DNA of 13,591 nt from Clostridiales bacterium (lineage in GTDB: Bacteria; Bacillota_A; Clostridia; Christensenellales; Borkfalkiaceae): NCBI GenBank assembly GCA_015055785.1, contig SVHQ01000027.1, forward strand, positions 1-13,591, read 5' to 3'. The notes under the pieces are model-generated. The model saw nothing but the letters and a program-made list of their open reading frames with translations, had not been told where the DNA came from and searched no databases. The position numbers were made by a program, and so were the translations under genes. Numbering within the stretch: position 1 is the stretch's first letter; each line of letters starts with the position of its first letter. Of this stretch, positions 7,065 through 13,591 are shown piece after piece.

Positions 7065-7076
7065 ATGCGAACATGA
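7065..7076 (+). promoter_or_regulatory. Three-codon upstream reading frame overlapping the rex start
   Basis: ATG CGA ACA TGA begins 4 bases after AGGAG (7056-7060), and its stop overlaps the rex ATG as ATGA. The rex ATG itself is 12 bases from that ribosome site, and no alternative in-frame start exists upstream because a TAG lies at 7055. Ribosomes may therefore reach rex by reinitiation. Confidence 0.35.
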
Positions 7077-7726
7077 AAGAAAACAAGCAGGAATATAAAG
7101 AAATATCCAAAGCTACTTTGGCGAGGATGCCGTTATATTTACATTTTTTACAGGAAGAAAATTCCAAGGGTGCGCAATACATTTCTTCGACGGTAATTGC
7201 GCAAAATATTTCCGTATCGTCAGTACTTGTACGAAAGGACCTTGCGCTCGTATCTTCTGAAGCTGGCAGACCTCGTTTGGGTTTTGCAATCAGTCGTTTG
7301 ATAGTGGATATTGAAAAGTTTTTAGGTTATGACAATCTTTCGGATGCGATTATTGTTGGCGCAGGCGGTCTTGGACGCGCATTTTTGGGGTATGAGGGTT
7401 TTAAAAGCAACGGTTTGAATATCGTGGCGGCGTTTGATATTTCCGAAGCGCTTGTTGGAAGCTCGGTAGCAGGGAAAGAAATTTTGCCTATTTCCGATTT
7501 AGGTGCTTTCGTTAAGGAGCATAATATTCGTATCGGGATTATCACCGTACCCAAGCTTGCAGCGCAAGACGTGCTGAATAAGATGGTGGATGCAGGAATC
7601 AAAGCTATTTGGAATTTTGCGCCAGCACCTTTGCGTGCACCTAAAGACGTCGTGTTAAAGACGGAAGATTTGGCAGCTTCGCTTGCTATGCTTGCAGGGA
7701 AATTATACAAGAGGGGCGAATCATAA
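7073..7726 (+). CDS. rex: Redox-sensing transcriptional repressor Rex
   Basis: Dimeric DNA-binding repressor that senses the NADH/NAD+ ratio: it binds operators when NAD+ prevails and lets go when NADH rises. The 217 residues match the family. An N-terminal winged helix (about 10-80) begins with ISKATLARMPLYLHFL and contains the recognition region VLVRKDLALVSSEAGRPRLGF. A Rossmann domain (about 85-215) starts with IVGAGGLGRAF and includes the NFAPAPL motif near the C-terminus. It is directly upstream of adhE with a 60-base gap and no terminator between them. Rex represses alcohol and lactate dehydrogenase genes in many anaerobes, so it would control its own operon here. The ribosome site is oddly spaced (see the short upstream frame). 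Confidence 0.95.
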   Translation: MKENKQEYKEISKATLARMPLYLHFLQEENSKGAQYISSTVIAQNISVSSVLVRKDLALVSSEAGRPRLGFAISRLIVDIEKFLGYDNLSDAIIVGAGGLGRAFLGYEGFKSNGLNIVAAFDISEALVGSSVAGKEILPISDLGAFVKEHNIRIGIITVPKLAAQDVLNKMVDAGIKAIWNFAPAPLRAPKDVVLKTEDLAASLAMLAGKLYKRGES

Positions 7727-7786
7727 AAAAGGCGCTTTGTCTTACAGTTGTCCTTTTGTGGCGTGAGGCGGCGCGAAAGGAGGAAT

Positions 7787-10408
7787 ATGTCAAAGCGTAC
7801 GGAAGGTGTGGTTTGCGATGAACAATCGCTGAAAGAACTGCTCGCGCAGGTTCGCGCGGCGCAGGTGGAATTTTCCACCTATTCTCAAGAGCAGGTGGAT
7901 GAAATTTTTAGGGTGGCAGCAACGGCGGCGAATGCGGCGCGTATAGAACTCGCTGAAATGGCGGTTGCGGAAACAGGAATGGGAGTTTTTGAGGATAAAG
8001 TCCTTAAAAACCATTATGCCGCAGAATATATTTACAATCGATATAAAAATGAAAAGACGTGCGGTGTAATCGAACGCGACGAAGCGGGCGGTTATACGAG
8101 AATAGCCGAATCGATAGGGGTAGCAGCGGCGGTAATACCCACCACCAATCCCACTTCGACGGCTATTTTTAAAGCCTTGATTTGTTTAAAAACACGCAAC
8201 GGATTGATAATGTCGCCTCATCCACGTGCAAAAAAATGCACAATCACGGCAGCGAAAATTATTTTAAAAGCGGCGATAGAAGCAGGCGCACCGAAGGGAA
8301 TTATTGGTTGGATAGACGAACCCTCCGTCGCACTTTCGGCGGAGCTTATGAAAGAATCGGACATCATATTGGCAACGGGTGGGCCGCAAATGGTGCGTGC
8401 AGCGTATTCCTCTGGAAAACCCGCAATTGGCGTAGGGGCAGGCAATACGCCAGCCGTCATCGATTCCTCCGCGGATATTCGTATGGCAATTGCTTCCATT
8501 GTGCATTCCAAAACGTTTGATAACGGGGTGATATGTGCATCTGAACAAGCGGTAGTGGCGTTGGACGACGTTTACGATGCTTGCAAAAAGGAAATGCAAA
8601 CGCTCGGCTGCACCTTTTTAAATGAAGAAGAAAGCCGAAAATTGCGCGACGTCATGTTCGAAAACGGCGTTTTAAATGGGAAAGTTGTCGGGCAGACTGC
8701 AAAGCAAATTTCAGGGCTTTGTGGCATCCATGTACGTGATGAAACGAAAATTTTGGTTGTGGAAGTGAGCTTGGTGGATGAGGCTGAAGAGCCTTTTGCC
8801 AAGGAAAAGCTTTCTCCCGTTTTGGCTATGTATCGTGCGAAAAATTTTGATGATGCTTTGGACAAAGCGGATAGACTGGTGCGAGGCGGTGGCTTTGGGC
8901 ACACGGCTTCAATTTATATCGACGCGGAGGGGGCAGCGGATAGACTTTCGGCGTTTTGTGAGCGTATGAAAACTTGTCGAATACTTGTCAACACGCCTGC
9001 GGCGCAGGGCGGCATTGGAGATTTATACAATTTCCGTTTAACGCCGTCGTTGACGTTGGGTTGCGGTTCGTGGGGCGGCAACAGTGTGTGTGAAAACGTG
9101 GGGATTAAGGAACTTATCAACGTCAAAACGGTGGCGGAACGCAGGGAGAATATGTTGTGGTTTCGAGCCCCTGAAAAGGTATATTTTAAGCGTGGCTGTC
9201 TGCCCGTGGCTTTGCATGAGTTGGGGAAAGAGGTGTATGATTGCAAGAGAGCTTTTGTTGTTACGGACGAATTTCTATTTAAGAGCGGCGTAACTAAGCG
9301 TGTGACGAACGTTTTAGAGGAAATGGGGATTGCACATACGGAATTTTTTGAGGTGACGCCCGATCCTACGTTGGCGTGCGCAAAAGCTGGTGCAGAGCGT
9401 ATGCAGCGGTTTGAACCTGACGTGATTATAGCTCTTGGTGGAGGCTCTCCAATGGACGCGGCGAAAATTATGTGGGTTTTATACGAACATCCTAACGTTG
9501 ATTTTGCCGATTTGGCTATGCGATTTATGGACATTCGGAAACGAGTGTTTGGTTTTCCGAGAATGGGGAAAAAAGCGATTTTTGTTGCGATTCCCACAAC
9601 GGCAGGTACGGGCAGTGAAGTGACGCCTTTTGCTGTAATAACGGATGAAAAAACGGGCGCAAAATATCCGCTCGCTGATTATCAATTGATGCCAACTATG
9701 GCGATTTGCGACGCTGATTTAACGTTGGATATGCCAAAAAAATTGACCTCTTATGCTGGTTTTGACGCCTTGTCGCACGCGATAGAAGCGGTGGCATCCT
9801 TGCTTGCTTCCGACTATACAAATGGGCTTGCTTACGAGGCGATTTCCCTGCTCATCGCATACCTGCCCCCTGCATTTTTAAAAGGTAGGGAGGATTTAAC
9901 GGCGAGAGAAAAGGTGGCAAATGCCGCTACGATGTCTGGTTTGGCGTTTGCGAATGCCTTTTTGGGGGTGTGTCATTCCATGGCGCATAAGTTGGGGGCA
10001 AGATGGCATCTTCCGCATGGTATGGCAAATTCTTTATTGCTTATCGAAGTGATGAAATTTAACGCTTCGCCTGCCCCTGAAAAGATGGGGACGTTTCCGC
10101 AGTATGCTTACCCTGATTGCCTTGCTCGTTATGCAAAAATAGCAAAATACGTCGGTTGTCAAGGGGGTACTGAGGAAGAACTTTTTCAGTCTTTAATATC
10201 CAAAATTGAAGAGGTGCAAACGGTGTTGGAAATTCCCAAGACTATTAAGGAAGCGATTGGGGAAAAGGGAACGGAAAAAGAATTTTTGGAATCCTTGGAT
10301 AAAATGAGTAAAGATGCCTTTGACGATCAATGCACGGGGGCGAATCCAAGATATCCGCTCGTGGAAGAAATCAAACAGATGTATTTGCGGGCGTATTACG
10401 GGGAATGA
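7787..10408 (+). CDS. adhE: Bifunctional acetaldehyde-CoA/alcohol dehydrogenase AdhE
   Basis: Reduces acetyl-CoA to acetaldehyde and then to ethanol, using two NADH; the main ethanol-forming enzyme in fermenting bacteria, known to assemble into long spirosome filaments. The 873 residues hold an aldehyde dehydrogenase domain (about 1-440) with the nucleophile C250 in TFDNGVICASEQ, and an iron-dependent alcohol dehydrogenase domain (about 450-865) with the nucleotide-binding LGGGSPMDAAK. The iron ligands are all present: D660 and H664 in GFDALSH, H730 in CHSMAH and H744 in LPHG. The protein looks complete and active. ATG 7787 follows AAAGGAGG closely (3 bases), so the effective anti-SD pairing may use the upstream part of that run. 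Second gene of the rex operon, ended by the hairpin at 10454. Confidence 0.97.
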   Translation: MSKRTEGVVCDEQSLKELLAQVRAAQVEFSTYSQEQVDEIFRVAATAANAARIELAEMAVAETGMGVFEDKVLKNHYAAEYIYNRYKNEKTCGVIERDEAGGYTRIAESIGVAAAVIPTTNPTSTAIFKALICLKTRNGLIMSPHPRAKKCTITAAKIILKAAIEAGAPKGIIGWIDEPSVALSAELMKESDIILATGGPQMVRAAYSSGKPAIGVGAGNTPAVIDSSADIRMAIASIVHSKTFDNGVICASEQAVVALDDVYDACKKEMQTLGCTFLNEEESRKLRDVMFENGVLNGKVVGQTAKQISGLCGIHVRDETKILVVEVSLVDEAEEPFAKEKLSPVLAMYRAKNFDDALDKADRLVRGGGFGHTASIYIDAEGAADRLSAFCERMKTCRILVNTPAAQGGIGDLYNFRLTPSLTLGCGSWGGNSVCENVGIKELINVKTVAERRENMLWFRAPEKVYFKRGCLPVALHELGKEVYDCKRAFVVTDEFLFKSGVTKRVTNVLEEMGIAHTEFFEVTPDPTLACAKAGAERMQRFEPDVIIALGGGSPMDAAKIMWVLYEHPNVDFADLAMRFMDIRKRVFGFPRMGKKAIFVAIPTTAGTGSEVTPFAVITDEKTGAKYPLADYQLMPTMAICDADLTLDMPKKLTSYAGFDALSHAIEAVASLLASDYTNGLAYEAISLLIAYLPPAFLKGREDLTAREKVANAATMSGLAFANAFLGVCHSMAHKLGARWHLPHGMANSLLLIEVMKFNASPAPEKMGTFPQYAYPDCLARYAKIAKYVGCQGGTEEELFQSLISKIEEVQTVLEIPKTIKEAIGEKGTEKEFLESLDKMSKDAFDDQCTGANPRYPLVEEIKQMYLRAYYGE

Positions 10409-10453
10409 GTAACGCAAAGACGAATTAAAAAATATGAAAAATAATTAAAAATG

Positions 10454-10487
10454 AAAGCGTAGAGGAATTGACAATCTCTGCGCTTTT
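10454..10487 (+). terminator. Intrinsic terminator after adhE
   Basis: An 11-bp stem with one G-U pair (10454-10464 with 10476-10486) ends in TTTT. Its loop and 3' arm overlap the promoter of the next operon. Confidence 0.75.
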
Positions 10488-10497
10488 ATTGTATAAT
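10468..10497 (+). promoter_or_regulatory. Promoter of the sigma/anti-sigma operon
   Basis: Consensus TTGACA (10468-10473), an 18-base spacer and consensus TATAAT (10492-10497). The -35 lies in the loop of the adhE terminator and the spacer covers its 3' arm. The start is predicted near 10504, giving a leader of about 205 bases. Confidence 0.8.
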
Positions 10498-10503
10498 AAG
10501 CAT

Positions 10504-10710
10504 ACCATGTACGAGTTGAAAATTGTTTTTTAAGAAAAAATCCGAGTGCATTCTCTCATAAAATGAAACGATTTTCAAAATAAAAACTAAAAAAATAAAA
10601 ACGAATGCAATAAAATAGTTATTTCAAGTGTTTAATATACAAAAGAAGGTTAAACAGAGTTAAAACGGTTATTTTTTTTGCAAGCCTTGGGGTGAAGGCG
10701 GAGGATTACG
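10504..10710 (+). promoter_or_regulatory. Long untranslated leader of the sigma factor mRNA
   Basis: Very A-rich, with no credible gene. A 13-bp stem with one G-U pair (10516-10528 with 10566-10578) encloses a 37-base loop and is not followed by a T-run, so it is not a terminator. Further down, GTTAAA occurs at 10649 and 10659, with a weaker GTTATT at 10668, close to one helical turn apart. These could be binding sites for a regulator or an RNA element; I recognise neither. Confidence 0.4.
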
Positions 10711-11232
10711 ATGAACAGGACGGAGATCGACGTTCTGTTGCGTTTGGTTGCGGAAGGGGATAATTCTGCGTTTGAGGAATTATACCGCAGTACGAAAAAC
10801 GGTGTATATGCCTTTTTATATACATACTTCCATAATGCAGCAGATACGGAAGATGCCATGCAATGCGTGTATCTCAAAATTAAAATGAATATAGCTGGAT
10901 ACCGCATTGGTACAAATGCCACGGCGTGGATTTTACAAATTGCGAAACACCACGCTTTGAACGAGCTTCGGCACAGGCGTAGGGAATTGGTATCCGATGA
11001 CGTAGTGGCTCTGTATGCGCCCGAAACGGCAGTTGTGTCTGATGGTATTACAGAAGTGATGCAAAAGACGTTAACGGAGGAAGAACAACGGATCGTCACT
11101 TTGCATGTTTTATGGAATTATAAACACCGCGAAATTGCGGAAATGCTCGGTTGCCCGACGGGTACGGTTACGTCAAAATACAAAAGGGCGATAAAGAAAA
11201 TGCAAGAAGCATTAAAGGAGGTTGCAGTATGA
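10711..11232 (+). CDS. ECF-type RNA polymerase sigma factor
   Basis: Alternative sigma factor that directs RNA polymerase to a dedicated promoter set after release from its anti-sigma factor. The 173 residues have the two ECF domains: region 2 (about 20-88), with FEELYRSTKNGVYAFLYTYF and the -10-recognition stretch AWILQIAKHHALNELRHRRRE, and region 4 (about 118-170), with LTEEEQRIVTLHVLWNYKHREIA and the helix-turn-helix GCPTGTVTSKYKRAIKKM. Regions 1 and 3 are absent, as expected. GGAGG sits 6 bases before ATG 10711. Its stop overlaps the start of the anti-sigma gene as ATGA, a coupling that keeps the two proteins in step. No ECF-like -35/-10 pair was found in its leader, so autoregulation is not evident. 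Confidence 0.93.
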   Translation: MNRTEIDVLLRLVAEGDNSAFEELYRSTKNGVYAFLYTYFHNAADTEDAMQCVYLKIKMNIAGYRIGTNATAWILQIAKHHALNELRHRRRELVSDDVVALYAPETAVVSDGITEVMQKTLTEEEQRIVTLHVLWNYKHREIAEMLGCPTGTVTSKYKRAIKKMQEALKEVAV

Positions 11233-12668
11233 AAAAGTCTTGGAAAAAAGAATGGATAAAAGAACTTGACGAGCGTGTTCCTAAGCTTGACAAGGACGTT
11301 CTTAACGCGCCGATTTATACGAATGTGACCTCAAAAATGGAAGACTCTGTTCAAGGAAAAGTAACCTTTTCTTTCTGGAAAAATATGAAAATTCGTATGC
11401 GTTTGCTTTACGAACGTATGCGCAGAGGGAAGCGATTTGTATTGCGTTTCACGGCGATGGCGGCTGCTTTGTTGCTTTTATTTGTGACGTCCTCAGTGGT
11501 GATGATTCCAGAAGTTTTACCAGATGAATTGGGTGCTTTTGCGTTGGAAATCAATCCTCGTGCGATATTTGCAGTGAATACGGATGGGATAGTGACGTCG
11601 GTCGTTGCGGGAAATGCCGATGCGGACGTAATTTTATCATCGGAAAGACGTAAAGGCGCCATGACGGGAAAAACAGTATCCCGTTCGATGGAAATTTTTG
11701 TGGATTATGCCGCGCAGCTTGGTTATTTAGATATGGAAACGGGTGATGCGATACGCGTATCCATGTGTATGCGCGATGGCGATACAGCGGCGATTCGTAA
11801 AACGCTGACCGATTATTTCTGCAAAAAGGGTGTTTACGTGGCGGTTATTACCCAAGAGGTGTCCGTGCGTACCTTCTGTGACCGTGTTGGAGCGTTCTCC
11901 CATGCAACGTTACAGGAGTTGGTGGAGGCGTTTGAAGTGTTGCCCTCGCTATATTCTGAAAGGGAAGCAGAAGGTAAAACGGTTGTAGAATTGCAGGCGA
12001 TTTACGAGGAGAATATTGCGCCGGAAGACGTAAAATCCTCAGTAGAAAGTATTCTGGTTCGTGCTTTGGAATGGATTACGAAGCGTGAGGAATCGTTAAA
12101 AGAAATTGCTGAATTGAATGATATTATCAAGAAACACGAGGATAATCCAAAGCTTATTTTTAAAGACTATTGGTCTGTGAAAGAAGAGTTGGAGGGAAAA
12201 GAAGAACAAGAAATTTCTTTACGTTTTACTCTTTTGTTGCAAAAGATGGAAGATTTGATTACTGCGTATGAGGAGAAGTATAACGTCACCATCGATTCGG
12301 AGTTTGATTTAAAAACGTTGCAATTGGCGGCGTCGAGCGAATATTTACATGGTATTGCCGAATTGCTTGCAGATTTCTCGATGGAAGTATTCAATGGCAG
12401 TGCGAAGTTCCTCACGGAAGCGTTGGAATGGATGGGCGTTAAGGTGGATTTGGAAGAGCTTTGCGAAGCGCCTCAAACGACAGAGGAATACTTGGCAAAG
12501 ACAAAAACATATAACGAAATCCGCTATCGTTCTTTGCAATCGGAAAATATAACGGTGTACGGAACAGAAAGAGAGAGAATATCCACGCAGGATTATAATG
12601 CATATTTGCAAACGCTTTGCGATGAATACGGCTCCTTGGAAGCTTATTGGGGAACATTAAATTCTTAA
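11229..12668 (+). CDS. Membrane anti-sigma factor with RsgI/SEAL-like self-cleaving domain and large extracellular helical domain
   Basis: Most likely holds the neighbouring sigma factor at the membrane and releases it by regulated proteolysis. Of 479 residues, 1-70 are a basic cytoplasmic part, about 71-93 one membrane helix, and about 101-168 match the extracellular domain of RsgI-type anti-sigma factors: ALEINPRAIFAVNTDGIVTSV, then GKTVSRSMEIFVDYAAQLGYLD. In that family the conserved Asn-Pro bond breaks autocatalytically while the halves stay associated; here it is N109-P110. Residues about 180-479 are charged, mainly helical with coiled-coil stretches (about 290-375), no second membrane helix and no carbohydrate-binding module, and I do not recognise them. 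No zinc anti-sigma (HxxxCxxC) motif is present in the cytoplasmic part. Start ATG 11229 follows AAAGGAGG by 7 bases and overlaps the sigma stop; a longer in-frame reading would merely run through the sigma gene. Confidence 0.8.
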   Translation: MKKSWKKEWIKELDERVPKLDKDVLNAPIYTNVTSKMEDSVQGKVTFSFWKNMKIRMRLLYERMRRGKRFVLRFTAMAAALLLLFVTSSVVMIPEVLPDELGAFALEINPRAIFAVNTDGIVTSVVAGNADADVILSSERRKGAMTGKTVSRSMEIFVDYAAQLGYLDMETGDAIRVSMCMRDGDTAAIRKTLTDYFCKKGVYVAVITQEVSVRTFCDRVGAFSHATLQELVEAFEVLPSLYSEREAEGKTVVELQAIYEENIAPEDVKSSVESILVRALEWITKREESLKEIAELNDIIKKHEDNPKLIFKDYWSVKEELEGKEEQEISLRFTLLLQKMEDLITAYEEKYNVTIDSEFDLKTLQLAASSEYLHGIAELLADFSMEVFNGSAKFLTEALEWMGVKVDLEELCEAPQTTEEYLAKTKTYNEIRYRSLQSENITVYGTERERISTQDYNAYLQTLCDEYGSLEAYWGTLNS

Positions 12669-12787
12669 AGATAAAAAATCGATGCAACAAAAAAGCTTTT
12701 ATGGGTGTTTAATAAATAGGAACGCAATAATTTGTCGTTGTTTTAAATAGCTTACAGTAAGGGGAAATAACTGTTTTAACATTGGTG

Positions 12788-12819
12788 GAAGCCCGAGAAT
12801 CGAACGATTCTCGGGCTTC
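12788..12819. other. Perfect 15-bp hairpin between the anti-sigma gene and rpsJ
   Basis: Arms 12788-12802 and 12805-12819 with a 2-base loop. No T-run follows on either strand, so it is not a standard intrinsic terminator, though it probably marks the 3' end of the sigma operon transcript, 120 bases after the stop. The 12669-12787 stretch holds nothing else that I can identify. Confidence 0.5.
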
Positions 12820-12862
12820 TCCCGTATTTCCAAGAAAATAGAAGAACGGACTCGCAAAACGT

Positions 12863-12891
12863 TTGACTTTTCCTATACGCGTGTGTATAAT
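12863..12891 (+). promoter_or_regulatory. Distal promoter upstream of rpsJ
   Basis: TTGACT (12863-12868), a 17-base spacer, TATAAT (12886-12891). TATACGCGT is present twice in direct orientation (12874-12882 and 12891-12899), one copy in the spacer and one at the start region, which could be a regulator site. Transcripts would run through the proximal promoter into rpsJ. Confidence 0.75.
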
Positions 12892-12986
12892 ATACGCGTA
12901 TTATATATAATTATGGAAGTAAATCGACAGAAAAAGCGTTTTTTTTCGAGAAAAAAGAGGGAAAAATAAAAATATTCCTATTTTTC

Positions 12987-13056
12987 AAAAAAAGTTAAAA
13001 AAAATTTAAAAAAGTTTGTTCAAACGCTTGACAGGGGTTTACAAGTGTGTTATTAT
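12987..13056 (+). promoter_or_regulatory. Proximal rpsJ promoter with phased A-tracts upstream
   Basis: TTGACA (13028-13033), a 17-base spacer, TATTAT (13051-13056); start predicted near 13063. Three A-tracts (12987-12993, 12997-13004, 13008-13013) have centres 10-10.5 bases apart and end just before the -35, typical of curved DNA or an UP element that boosts ribosomal promoters. The inverted repeat GTTTG-TT-CAAAC (13014-13025) lies between them and the -35. Confidence 0.85.
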
Positions 13057-13062
13057 AGTTAG

Positions 13063-13303
13063 GCTGTGTAAAAACGCGTTGTATAGGGTTGATGCGGGAA
13101 GTTACTGCAAATCCGAGGCTAAAGCCGCTTCGGCAGATAATTTCCGTTGACAAAAGTGGGACTGGATTCCTGCGACTAACCGAGGCTTTGCGTAAAACGC
13201 TCGGTGCAAAAGAGTGTTTTTATTTTGCAAACACCTCGATACACACGGATAGGTTGATACAGCAAAAATAAAATGTTAGTATAAAACAAAAGGAGTAACA
13301 AAC
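13063..13303 (+). promoter_or_regulatory. Structured leader of the rpsJ ribosomal protein operon
   Basis: About 240 bases. A long-range 8-bp stem (13093-13100 with 13167-13174, two G-U pairs) encloses a hairpin with stacked helices 13105-13107/13134-13136, 13113-13116/13130-13133 and 13117-13119/13124-13126, closed by a TAAA loop. A second hairpin pairs 13179-13184 with 13200-13205. S10 operons of some bacteria are controlled by L4 binding to such a leader; whether that applies here is inference. A 59-codon open frame from ATG 13092 runs through it but has poor codon use and no good ribosome site. Confidence 0.5.
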
Positions 13304-13591
13304 ATGGCAGTACAGAAAATCAGAATTAAGTTAGCAGCTTATGATCACGAACTTGTTGATGAAGCAGCAAGCCGTATCGTGGAAACGATGAAAAAGAGCG
13401 GCGCGAAGATCAGCGGTCCTATTCCTCTTCCTACGGAAAGAGAAATCGTAACGATTCTTCGTTCCCCGCACAAATACAAGGATTCCCGTGAACAGTTCGA
13501 AATGAGAACGTATAAGAGAATCATCGATATCTATTCCCCCAACGCAAAGCTTCTTGATTCGATCCACCTCCCTGCAGGCGTTGACATCAAG
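13304..13591 (+). CDS. rpsJ: 30S ribosomal protein S10, 3'-truncated by the window edge
   Basis: Small-subunit ribosomal protein that also serves as NusE in transcription antitermination. The 96 visible residues follow S10 throughout: [34 protein letters not shown], then [35 protein letters not shown] and [14 protein letters not shown]. The usual length is about 102, so only a few residues and the stop are missing to the right. ATG 13304 follows AAAAGGAG with an 8-base gap. It is normally the first gene of the long S10-spc operon, which fits the two strong promoters and the leader upstream. Confidence 0.97.
   Translation, partial: MAVQKIRIKLAAYDHELVDEAASRIVETMKKSGAKISGPIPLPTEREIVTILRSPHKYKDSREQFEMRTYKRIIDIYSPNAKLLDSIHLPAGVDIK

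Noticed and set aside
8914..9597. 227-codon minus-strand frame opposite adhE
   Set aside because: Antisense shadow of a strongly conserved gene; composition is that of a reverse frame and no motif is present.
10561..10600. ECF-type autoregulatory promoter starting at TGAAAC (10564)
   Set aside because: No CGT-type -10 at the right distance; the bases form the 3' arm of the leader stem.
13092..13271. 59-codon open frame from ATG 13092 in the rpsJ leader
   Set aside because: Rare codons, no proper ribosome site, no recognisable protein, and the same bases form paired RNA elements.
1..13591. CRISPR array, tRNA or rRNA genes, insertion sequence
   Set aside because: No regularly spaced repeats, no tRNA-like TYC arm or rRNA signature, and no terminal inverted repeats with a transposase seen; the only mobile signal is the partial serine recombinase.

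Overview
The window looks like chromosomal DNA of a low-to-moderate-GC Bacillota, most likely an anaerobic member of the Clostridia. Evidence: a TnpX/TndX-type large serine recombinase, a KtrAB-type potassium system, a Rex/AdhE fermentation unit, a CsoR-family repressor, an RsgI-like anti-sigma factor, strong purine-rich Shine-Dalgarno sites, and a clear S10 ribosomal protein gene. I cannot assign a genus.

Layout. (1) 1-1367: the 3' two-thirds or more of a large serine recombinase, cut by the left edge; probably the end of an integrated element. (2) 1377-1620, minus strand: an apparent structured non-coding RNA ending in a good intrinsic terminator; its shape and 3' strand resemble 6S RNA. 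It abuts the recombinase and is divergent from the next operon. (3) 1652-3742: potassium uptake operon ktrB-ktrA with a consensus sigma-A promoter, closed by a 17-bp hairpin terminator. (4) 3836-5088, minus strand: a csoR-like repressor and a DMT/EamA transporter, overlapping by ATGA, behind a consensus promoter whose start point is covered by a 23-bp G/C-tract palindrome. (5) 5259-6884: a compact cytoplasmic GH78-like glycosidase with its own terminator. (6) 7008-10487: rex and adhE, a redox-controlled fermentation operon. (7) 10468-12668: an ECF sigma factor and, overlapping by ATGA, a membrane anti-sigma factor with an RsgI/SEAL-like self-cleaving domain and a long extracellular helical domain I do not recognise. 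The promoter for this pair sits inside the adhE terminator. (8) 12669-13591: a 635-bp gene-free stretch with a perfect hairpin, two consensus promoters, phased A-tracts and a structured leader, then rpsJ, cut by the right edge.

How it fits together. Rex senses the NADH/NAD+ ratio and would release adhE when NADH is high, so that acetyl-CoA is reduced to ethanol. KtrA gates KtrB. The CsoR-like protein would control its own promoter and the transporter. The sigma/anti-sigma pair forms a self-contained envelope-signalling module. The best candidates for something under-described are that module's extracellular domain, the minus-strand RNA, and the CsoR-DMT operon.
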